From Thermoplasmata archaeon (GTDB lineage Archaea > Thermoplasmatota > Thermoplasmata > Lutacidiplasmatales > UBA184): DNA of 9,966 bases. Both the position numbers and the translations under genes were made by a program. Positions 1-5,054 of the stretch are shown here, piece by piece (position 1 is the stretch's first letter; the number at the start of each line of letters is the position of its first letter). The stretch spans positions 1 to 9,966 of the forward strand of contig JASHQF010000114.1 of NCBI GenBank assembly GCA_030037695.1, given 5' to 3'. Under the pieces are notes generated by a model. That model worked only from the letters and a program-made list of their open reading frames with translations, was not told where the DNA came from and made no database searches.

Positions 1-732
1 GGGTATCTAATCCCGTTTGCGCCCTAGGGCTTCGTCCCTCACTGTCGGATTCGTTCTAGGTGAACGCCTTCGCCACCGGTGGTCCCCCCCGGATTACAGG
101 ATTTTACCCCTACCCCGGGAGTACCTTCACCCTCTCCCGATCCCAAGCCGAGCAGTGTCTCCCGAATTCGGACCGTTGGGCGGCCCGATTTACCGGGAGA
201 TTTGCCCGGCCAGCTACGGACGCTTTAGGCTCAATAATAATGAGCACCACTCGGGCCGCGGGTATTACCGCGGCGGCTGGCACCCGTCTTACCCGGCCCT
301 TACTTCTCGAGCGTTCTAGACTCGAGAACAGCCCACACACAGTGTGGGCACTTGGAGTTCCCCCATCGTGGTTGCCCACAGTGTGGAGGTTTCGCGCCTG
401 CTGCGTCCCGTAGGACCTGGATTCGTGTCTCAGAATCCATCTCCGGGCGACTTCTCCCAAAGCCCGTACCCGTCCACGGCTAGGGGGTCCGTGAAACCCC
501 CTACTACCTGATAGGCCGCAGACCCATCCTCGAGCCCCGCAGGATTTCGATCTGGGAGCCTTCCATCATCCCAGGTCTATCGGGTATTATCCCCAGTTTC
601 CCGGGGTTATCCCCGTCTCGAGGGCAGATTGTCCGCGTGTTACTGAGCAGTGCGCCGAGGGCTTACCCCTCTCGACTCGCATGGCTTAAGCGAACTCCAA
701 TAGCGGTGCCCGCCGGCAGGATCAACCGGATT
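1..732 (-). rRNA. rrs: 16S ribosomal RNA, 5' part (3' end outside window)
   Basis: Small-subunit ribosomal RNA read on the minus strand. The gene starts near 732 with AATCCGGTTGATCCTGCCGG, the archaeal 5' signature. It runs through the GGACGCAGCAGGC block (about 390-410), the universal GTGCCAGCCGCCGCGGTAA block (about 268-286), and reaches GGATTAGATACCC at 1-13, which corresponds to roughly position 790 in E. coli numbering. About half of the molecule is therefore present and the 3' half lies beyond the window. Its base composition is visibly less GC-rich than the flanking protein genes, as expected of a structured RNA under constraint. The two local hairpins around 304-348 fit the variable helix-17 area. 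The exact 5' end is estimated from the conserved start, so an error of a few bases is possible. The upstream neighbour on the same strand is a HAD hydrolase gene. No 23S, 5S or tRNA gene is visible on this side. Confidence 0.98.
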
Positions 733-735
733 GAT

Positions 736-755
736 GGACCCGTCGGAACGGGTCC
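736..755 (-). other. perfect 8-bp hairpin just upstream of the 16S 5' end
   Basis: The arms at 736-743 and 748-755 are exactly complementary (minus-strand GGACCCGT and ACGGGTCC) and enclose a 4-base loop, TCCG. The hairpin sits only three bases outside the estimated mature 16S start, so in the precursor RNA it would be a stable stem next to the 5' cleavage point. A role in rRNA maturation is inferred from position only. Confidence 0.6.
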
Positions 756-814
756 GGGAATACGTTTCGGATCGTGACCGATCAGACGCTACCTGGCGGA
801 ATTGTTTGCGAGAG

Positions 815-832
815 TTTTAGCTCTTCACTTAC
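815..832 (-). promoter_or_regulatory. candidate 16S core promoter (BRE/TATA-like)
   Basis: Read on the minus strand, 832-815 is GTAAGTGAAGAGCTAAAA: a purine-rich stretch of the kind seen in TFB-recognition elements, followed by a weak TATA-like CTAAAA. A start about 25 bases downstream would fall near 791 and give a leader of about 60 bases before the 16S. It is the most AT-rich patch in the leader, but the match to the archaeal TATA consensus is poor. A second candidate is CTTAAGTAT at 1040-1048, which overlaps the HAD stop codon. Confidence 0.3.
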
Positions 833-867
833 GTAGTGTGCGCATCTCTCCTCCGTCGGACCCGAGA

Positions 868-890
868 GGTCACCTCCCGTGACCGGGAGG
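868..890 (-). other. two overlapping, mutually exclusive hairpins
   Basis: Two perfect inverted repeats share bases. GGTCAC (868-873) pairs with GTGACC (879-884) around a 5-base loop. CCTCCCG (873-879) pairs with CGGGAGG (884-890) around a 4-base loop. Both cannot form at once in one RNA molecule. They lie about 140 bases upstream of the 16S gene and on its strand could be part of a long leader. They would be outside the transcript if the 815-832 promoter candidate is right. Confidence 0.5.
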
Positions 891-991
891 GGGATCTCGG
901 GGCCCCACGCCCTGCGAGGGCCATCTGTGGCGCCTTCCTGGAAGAGCGCGGATCACCGAGTCCCCGGCTCGCCGTGAGGGCGTCACCGCCG

Positions 992-1014
992 CCGATCGTC
1001 GCGAGGACGGTCGG
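992..1014 (-). terminator. stem-loop downstream of the HAD gene, possible terminator
   Basis: The arms at 992-1000 and 1006-1014 are complementary over nine positions except one (996/1010), around a 5-base loop. The structure begins about 30 bases past the HAD stop codon on the same strand. There is no T-run after it, and archaeal termination usually relies on T-runs rather than hairpins, so a terminator role is weak. It could instead be a leader element of a longer rRNA precursor. Confidence 0.3.
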
Positions 1015-1044
1015 AGCGGCCCCCGAACGAGACGGGTCGGATAC

Positions 1045-1773
1045 TTAAGGGTGCGGCCGCGGGGCGTCGGTCGCCCCCTCGCGCTCGAGGCGTCGGACGA
1101 CGAGGGGGACCTCGAGGAGGGAGGTGATCTCGGGAGGGTCGTCCCCGAAGCCGGTCCCGTCCCGATGGAGCCAGACGCCGTGCAGCCCGGCGGCGCGGGC
1201 CGCCCGCGCATCCGTCCATTCGAGGTTGCCGACGTAGAGGGCCTCCGCCGCCGGGACGCGCAGGCGGCCGAGCGCGCGGCGGAAGATCTCGGCGTCGGGC
1301 TTCGCGACCCCTTCCGAGCCGGACGAGACGACCTTTTGGAAGAACTCCACGATCCCGGTACGGTGGAGGATCCTTCGCACCGCCGCCTCGCTGGTCGAGT
1401 TCGAGACCACGGCGAGCTTGCGACGCTCGGCGTCGAGCGCCTCGAGGCAGCGTCGGGCGTCGGAGAAGAGGGGAGGGGAGCGTTGCAGGGCGGTCTCGCG
1501 CAGCCCCGCGAAGAACCGCTTCGCCGTCCAGGGATCGACCTCGCGCCCCGAGGCCAGGGAGAGCGTCCGTTGCCAGAACGCCACGACCCCGGCCTCTTCT
1601 TCCGCCGGGGGGACCTCGGCGTCCATCGACCGCTGAACCTCCTCGTACGCCCGGGCGAGGGCGTCCGGTTCTAGCTCCAAGGAAAGGCGGCGAGCCTGCT
1701 CGGTCCAGCCGCCGAAGTCGCGCTCGTCGACGAGCGTGCCACCGAGGTCGAACAGCACGGCCTGGATCCGCAC
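1045..1773 (-). CDS. HAD-superfamily hydrolase (haloacid dehalogenase-like)
   Basis: The protein is 242 residues, a normal length for a HAD hydrolase with a helical cap after motif I. Motif I is FDLGGTL, with the nucleophile Asp9 and Thr13 present but Gly11 where the general acid/base Asp usually sits. Motif II is VVSNS (Ser124), motif III is Lys158 in VAKPD, and motif IV is YVGNLEWTD, where Asn183 replaces the usual first acidic residue and Asp188 is kept. Residues of roughly 18-100 are helical and would form the C1-type cap. Known relatives hydrolyse phosphate esters or haloacids in the cytoplasm; the substrate here cannot be told. The start is GTG at 1773, chosen because the first beta strand (RIQAVLFD) begins immediately after it. 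The upstream GGGGG run is only a weak ribosome binding site. The gene diverges from the UspA-like gene across 125 bp and points toward the 16S gene. FDLGGTL occurs in many annotated HAD proteins, so the protein need not be inactive, but catalysis is not assured. Confidence 0.9.
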   Translation of the reverse strand: MRIQAVLFDLGGTLVDERDFGGWTEQARRLSLELEPDALARAYEEVQRSMDAEVPPAEEEAGVVAFWQRTLSLASGREVDPWTAKRFFAGLRETALQRSPPLFSDARRCLEALDAERRKLAVVSNSTSEAAVRRILHRTGIVEFFQKVVSSGSEGVAKPDAEIFRRALGRLRVPAAEALYVGNLEWTDARAARAAGLHGVWLHRDGTGFGDDPPEITSLLEVPLVVRRLEREGATDAPRPHP

Positions 1774-1898
1774 GGGGCCCCCGGAACGTTCGGCGGTCCG
1801 AGCGAGCCGGGCGTTTTACGGTGGCGGCTCCCGTCGCGGCGAGCTCGGACCGAGGTGCCGCGCGTCGGTTATGTCCCCGTGTCGGTATAGAGCGGTCG
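1774..1898. promoter_or_regulatory. divergent promoter region with 10-bp inverted repeat
   Basis: This 125-bp region separates the HAD gene (leftward) from the UspA-like gene (rightward). CGGTCCGAGC at 1794-1803 recurs as its exact reverse complement GCTCGGACCG at 1843-1852, 39 bp apart. Between the arms lies the AT-rich core GTTTTACG (1813-1820). On the minus strand this reads as a TATA-like GTAAAAC, placing a start near 1790 and a short leader before the HAD GTG. A second AT-rich element, TTATGT (1869-1874), is about 27 bases upstream of the UspA ATG, which would suit a leaderless or nearly leaderless transcript. The repeat could be an operator, but its function is inferred. Confidence 0.5.
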
Positions 1899-2456
1899 AT
1901 GCAGGCAGCGGACGCTCCGGCCCCCGATCGCTCGGGAGGGGCGTCCGAGCCGGGCGCCGGGGGGCCGTTCCCCCGCGTCCTCTGGGCCCTCGACCGGTCT
2001 CCGGCGGGGGCCCGGGGCGACCCGATCGTGGCGACGCTAGTGCGTCAGCTCGGCGCCGGGGTGACCGTCTGCCACACCGTGTTCCGCCCGACCCTAGGCG
2101 CCGCCGACGAACTGGACGGATCGCCGGCGGGCCCGGAGGAGGTCACCTTAGCGCAGGAGCTCCGGGCGCGCGTCACCGTGGCGCTCGGGGCGGCGGGACG
2201 TGACACCCCGATCCGGATCCTGCACGGGGACCCGGGCCAGCGCGTGTGCGAGTACGCGGAGTTCCTCGGGACGGACCTGATCGTGCTCGGGCCGCGTTCC
2301 CCCGGTTCCCTGGCGCGGGCGCTCCGCGGCAGCGTGAGCCGCTACGTCCTCGAGCACAGCCGGCGCCACGTCCTGATCCTCGGCGATCCGGCCCCCCCGC
2401 CCGCGGCACGGGGCGGCGGTCGTTCGTCGGAGGACCGACCGTCGGGCGGCCGGTAG
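1899..2456 (+). CDS. universal stress protein (UspA) family protein
   Basis: The protein is 185 residues with one Usp domain (about residues 25-162), flanked by a Pro/Gly/Ser-rich head and an Arg/Gly-rich tail that look disordered. Strand 1 is RVLWALD (26-32), with the Asp that in ATP-binding members contacts adenine. Then come VTVCHTVF (55-62), PIRILHGDPG (104-113) and TDLIVLG (125-131), followed by GPRSPGSLARALRGSVS (131-147). The family phosphate-binding pattern is G-x2-G-x9-G-[S/T]. Here the second Gly is Ser134 and the final GS is kept, so ATP binding is possible but not certain. Usp proteins are cytoplasmic stress or signalling modules, often acting by binding nucleotide and partner proteins. 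ATG at 1899 is preferred over an in-frame ATG at 1821 because the earlier one adds 26 residues of no recognisable fold and runs into the promoter region. No clear ribosome binding site precedes 1899. The CLC gene follows after 11 bp, suggesting a two-gene operon. Confidence 0.88.
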   Translation: MQAADAPAPDRSGGASEPGAGGPFPRVLWALDRSPAGARGDPIVATLVRQLGAGVTVCHTVFRPTLGAADELDGSPAGPEEVTLAQELRARVTVALGAAGRDTPIRILHGDPGQRVCEYAEFLGTDLIVLGPRSPGSLARALRGSVSRYVLEHSRRHVLILGDPAPPPAARGGGRSSEDRPSGGR

Positions 2457-2467
2457 CCGAGGAGCCG

Positions 2468-4315
2468 ATGGCCGCCGCCTCCGCCTCGAACGAAGCGCTC
2501 CCGAGGGCGACGGAGCTTGGGGATTTCTCGAGCGCGACGTCCCGGCTCCCCCTCCTGGTCGCCCTCGGGCTCGCGGTCGGGGCGGTCGCCGCGTTGGTCG
2601 CGGTCGCCCTGCTCGGCCTGATCGGTCTGTTCACGAACCTGTTCTACTACGACCGATTCTCTGTCGCGTTCGTCTCGCCGGCGGGGAACTCCCTCGGCCT
2701 CCTCGCGATCGGCGTGCCGATCCTCGGCGGCCTCGTGGTCGGCCTGCTCGCGCGGTTCGGCTCGGAGCGGATCCGGGGGCATGGGATCCCGGAGGCGATC
2801 GAGGCGATCCTGATCCACAAGAGCCGGATCGAGCCGAAGGTCACGGTCCTCAAGCCGGTCGCGACGGCGATCTCGATCGGCTCGGGGGGGCCGTTCGGCG
2901 CGGAGGGGCCGATCATCATGACCGGCGGTGCGTTCGGGTCGGTCGTCGGTCAGTTCCTCCGCGTCACGACCGTCGAACGGAAGACGCTCCTCGTGGCCGG
3001 CGCCGCCGCAGGGATGGCCGCCACGTTCAACAGCCCGCTCGCGGCGGTGCTGATCTCCGTCGAGCTGCTCCTGTTCGAATGGAAGCCGCGGAGCCTCGTC
3101 CCCGTCGGGGCCGCGGTGGCGACGGCGACGTTGCTCCGCTGGCAGCTCCTCGGCTCGGGCCCGCTGTTCCCGATCCCGACGACCCTCACGCCGGTCGCGG
3201 CCACGCTCGCCTCCGCGGTCGCGCTCGGCGCGGCGGCGGGGTTCGCCTCGATCGCCCTGACCCGCGCCGTCTACGCCTCCGAGGACGCGTTCCGGCGGCT
3301 GCCGATCCACTGGATGTGGTGGCCCGCGCTCGGCGGCCTCGCGATCGGGATCGGCGGGCTGCTCGAACCCCGGGCGCTCGGCGTCGGCTACAACTCGATC
3401 GACGACCTCCTGCTCGCGCGGCTCGCGGTCGAGGTCGTGCTCGGGCTGGTGCTCGTCAAGGGGGCGATCTGGGCGATCTCCCTCGGCTCGGGGACGTCGG
3501 GCGGCGTCCTCGCGCCGCTCCTCCTGATCGGCGCGTCGCTCGGCGCGCTGCTGGCCGGCCTCCTGCCCGGCGGATCGGTCGGTCTGTTCGCCGTCGTGGG
3601 GATGGGGGCGATGATCGGCGGGACGATGCGGGCCCCGTTCACGGGGGTCGTCTTCTCCCTCGAGCTCACGCACGACGTCAACGCCGTCTTCCCGCTGCTC
3701 GTGGCGGCGCTCACCGCCGACGCGATCACGGTGCTCGTGCTGCGCCGGTCGATCCTCACGGAGAAGGTCGCCCGGCGGGGCGTCCACGTCGCGCGCGAGT
3801 ACTCGGTCGACCCGCTCGAGCGCATCCCGGTCCGGGACGTCGTCCGGACCGCCGTGCGGCCGGCCCCCGCCGAGCTGTCGGTGGAGGAGGCGCTGCGGCT
3901 CACCGGTCCGGCGGGGCGCGAGGAGTTCGGCCTCGCCCTGATCGACGACGGAGGCCGGCCGGCGGGGTTCGTTGCCCGCGCCGATCTCGCCCGGTTCGTC
4001 CAGGCGGGGGGAAGCGGGGCGACCCCCGTCCGCACGGTCGCCGCGCCCCTCGCGATCGCCGTCTTCCCCGACGAGCCGATGCGCGTCGCCGCGGACCGCC
4101 TCGGCCGTCGGGACGGCGCGGCCCTGCCGGTCGTCGATCCGGGGGAGCCGACGCACGTGATCGGGTTCGTGACGCGGGAGGCGCCCCTCGAGGCGCGGGT
4201 CCTGTGGAACCGGCTCGAGGAGGAGCGGGAGCGGTTCCTCGCCTGGCCCGCGTGGTTCCACCCCCGGCCCGGGGGCGGAGCGCCCCCGCCGCCGTCGGAC
4301 GCGGGGACGGGCTAG
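2468..4315 (+). CDS. CLC-family chloride channel/transporter with CBS domain pair
   Basis: The protein has 615 residues. Residues about 27-430 are a membrane domain with many hydrophobic helices of the CLC fold, which works as a dimer moving chloride or other anions. Signature segments in order are GHGIPE (104-109), GSGGPFGAEGPII (138-150) with gating glutamate Glu146, PLAAVLISVEL (190-200), GTSGGVLAP (342-350) and MRAPFTGVVFSLELTHD (387-403). Relative to E. coli ClcA, filter Ser107 is His105, external Glu148 is kept, and the internal proton glutamate Glu203 appears to be Leu200, while Glu202 matches Glu199. I see no clear Tyr445 equivalent near residues 425-435. Residues about 453-513 and 519-572 form a CBS pair, a cytoplasmic nucleotide-sensing module, and the tail is Pro/Gly-rich. 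GAGGAG at 2459-2464 supports ATG 2468; an upstream in-frame ATG would overlap UspA heavily. Channel versus exchanger activity cannot be settled from sequence. It converges with nusA across 4 bp. Confidence 0.95.
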   Translation: MAAASASNEALPRATELGDFSSATSRLPLLVALGLAVGAVAALVAVALLGLIGLFTNLFYYDRFSVAFVSPAGNSLGLLAIGVPILGGLVVGLLARFGSERIRGHGIPEAIEAILIHKSRIEPKVTVLKPVATAISIGSGGPFGAEGPIIMTGGAFGSVVGQFLRVTTVERKTLLVAGAAAGMAATFNSPLAAVLISVELLLFEWKPRSLVPVGAAVATATLLRWQLLGSGPLFPIPTTLTPVAATLASAVALGAAAGFASIALTRAVYASEDAFRRLPIHWMWWPALGGLAIGIGGLLEPRALGVGYNSIDDLLLARLAVEVVLGLVLVKGAIWAISLGSGTSGGVLAPLLLIGASLGALLAGLLPGGSVGLFAVVGMGAMIGGTMRAPFTGVVFSLELTHDVNAVFPLLVAALTADAITVLVLRRSILTEKVARRGVHVAREYSVDPLERIPVRDVVRTAVRPAPAELSVEEALRLTGPAGREEFGLALIDDGGRPAGFVARADLARFVQAGGSGATPVRTVAAPLAIAVFPDEPMRVAADRLGRRDGAALPVVDPGEPTHVIGFVTREAPLEARVLWNRLEEERERFLAWPAWFHPRPGGGAPPPPSDAGTG

Positions 4316-4323
4316 CGCGCTAG
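4312..4323. other. 12-bp palindrome holding both convergent stop codons
   Basis: CTAGCGCGCTAG is a perfect palindrome. It contains the TAG stop of the CLC gene (4313-4315) and, on the other strand, the TAG stop of nusA (4320-4322). The whole intergenic gap is 4 bp. No T-run suitable for archaeal termination is visible on either strand here, so transcripts from each side probably extend into the opposing gene. Confidence 0.8.
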
Positions 4324-4745
4324 GCGACCGAGACGCTGACGATGTCGGTGTGCCGCAGGAGGATCGCCCGGGCGACCTTGAGGTTCTTGCCCGCCTTGCC
4401 GATCGCCCGGGCCTTCCAGGCCGGATCGACCGTCACGGTGGCGTGCCGCCCGCGGCCCTTCGGGGCGAACGCGACCTCCTTTGGCGAGTACCAGTAGAAG
4501 ATGTTGCGCACGAGCGTCTCGGGGTCGTCGGAGAACTCGACGACCTGGAGCTCCTTCTTCATCAGGCCCTTCAGGCGATCGACGATCACGCCGCCGGGCC
4601 CGACCGCCTTCGGGATGTCCCCGGGCTCGACCAGGTAGACGACCTTCTCCTCGGCCTCGAGGCAGTCCTTGACGCGCGCCCCGGTCCGCTCCTCGAACAG
4701 CCGGATGTAGCCGAGCGTCTCGGTGTCGAACGCGAGCTCGGGCAT
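4320..4745 (-). CDS. nusA: NusA-like transcription factor, archaeal KH-only form
   Basis: The protein is 141 residues, the usual size of archaeal NusA, which has only the two KH RNA-binding domains and lacks the N-terminal polymerase-binding and S1 domains of bacterial NusA. KH1 has its GxxG loop as GPGG at 49-52 (in IPKAVGPGGVIVDRLKG). KH2 has GKAG at 116-119 (in RAIGKAGKNLKVARAIL). The segment NIFYWYSPKEVAF (81-93) links them. It probably binds nascent RNA and influences elongation or termination. ATG 4745 is the only start that gives the full domain pair. It is the last gene of the polymerase operon, 21 bp after rpl30e. In many archaea rps12 follows; here the operon ends against the convergent CLC gene. 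Confidence 0.95.
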   Translation of the reverse strand: MPELAFDTETLGYIRLFEERTGARVKDCLEAEEKVVYLVEPGDIPKAVGPGGVIVDRLKGLMKKELQVVEFSDDPETLVRNIFYWYSPKEVAFAPKGRGRHATVTVDPAWKARAIGKAGKNLKVARAILLRHTDIVSVSVA

Positions 4746-4748
4746 CGC

Positions 4749-4766
4749 GGGGAGCGTCCCCTCCCC
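4749..4766 (-). promoter_or_regulatory. nusA ribosome binding site with small hairpin
   Basis: The 21-bp gap before nusA carries two purine blocks on the minus strand. GGGGAG at 4766-4761 is a good Shine-Dalgarno match but lies about 15 bases from the ATG. The following GGGGA (4761-4757) can pair with TCCCC (4753-4749) in a 5-bp hairpin with a 3-base loop. Folding would leave the distal block free and bring it closer to the start codon. This is inferred from base pairing only. Confidence 0.4.
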
Positions 4767-5054
4767 TCACGTCTCGAGCGTGAGGATCCCGCTCGACCCC
4801 GGGTCGACGACCGCCATCGCGCTGATCGGGAACGGCTTGCCGCACGCCTGGCCGAGATCGACCGCGGTGCCGTCGAAGTGGTAGACCGGGATCTTCCCGA
4901 GGGCGCGCTCCCCGCGGAGCTTCACGTCCGGGCAGGAGCGGGTGACGATCACGAGGCGCGCCTTCTTCGCGTGCGCCGCCTCGAGCGTTTCGGCCAGGCC
5001 GAGCTTCACCTTGCCCGTCTCGAGGGCGACCTTCAGGGCGTGGGAGAGGTCCAT
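4767..5054 (-). CDS. rpl30e: ribosomal protein L30e (50S subunit)
   Basis: The 95-residue protein matches the archaeal/eukaryotic L30e family in length and pattern: a helix followed by TGKVKLGLAETLEAA (13-27), the strand ARLVIVTRSCP (32-42), KIPVYHFDGTAVDLGQACGKPF (54-75) and AMAVVDPGSSGIL (79-91). L30e is a large-subunit protein of the L7Ae-like fold that binds kink-turn RNA; it has no bacterial counterpart. ATG 5054 directly follows the TAG of rpoA2 with no spacer, and the next gene is nusA. The rpoA2-rpl30e-nusA order is the classic archaeal arrangement. Nothing in the sequence is unusual for the family. Confidence 0.96.
   Translation of the reverse strand: MDLSHALKVALETGKVKLGLAETLEAAHAKKARLVIVTRSCPDVKLRGERALGKIPVYHFDGTAVDLGQACGKPFPISAMAVVDPGSSGILTLET

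Larger units (their letters stand above)
733..1044 (-). promoter_or_regulatory. gene-free 16S leader and upstream region
   Basis: A 312-base stretch lies between the HAD stop codon and the 16S 5' end, both on the minus strand. It must contain the rRNA promoter and the precursor leader. I see three stem-loop positions (992-1014, 868-890 and 736-755) and one AT-rich patch (801-835) in otherwise GC-rich DNA. I see no tRNA cloverleaf. The short reading frames crossing it lack recognisable protein features and are probably chance. The 5' strand of the archaeal pre-16S processing stem should lie here, but its partner is downstream of the 16S gene and outside the window, so it cannot be tested. Confidence 0.7.

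Noticed and set aside
304..386. Two hairpins and a repeated CACAGTGTGG (338-347 and 377-386) inside the 16S gene
   Set aside because: They fall in the variable helix 16/17 area of small-subunit rRNA, where local stems are normal. The repeat is probably a by-product of pairing constraints.
17..460. Several 100-117 codon open frames inside the 16S region
   Set aside because: They lie within conserved ribosomal RNA sequence and their products have no protein-like features.
836..1048. A 70-codon plus-strand open frame in the 16S upstream region
   Set aside because: The composition is Arg/Pro/Ala-rich with no motif or ribosome binding site, and it overlaps rRNA leader structures on the other strand.
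1821..1898. An earlier in-frame ATG at 1821 for the UspA-like protein
   Set aside because: It would add 26 residues without Usp homology and place the start within the inverted-repeat promoter region. ATG 1899 fits better, though the choice is not certain.
733..1898. Possible tRNA genes or a CRISPR array in the non-coding parts
   Set aside because: I found no T-loop GGTTCGA-type block with matching acceptor arms and no regularly spaced direct repeats.
2342..4261. 639-codon minus-strand frame opposite the CLC gene, and a 414-codon plus frame (3079-4323) within it
   Set aside because: Both are Arg/Asp/Gly-rich shadows. The CLC frame has clear family motifs and membrane helices over the whole length.
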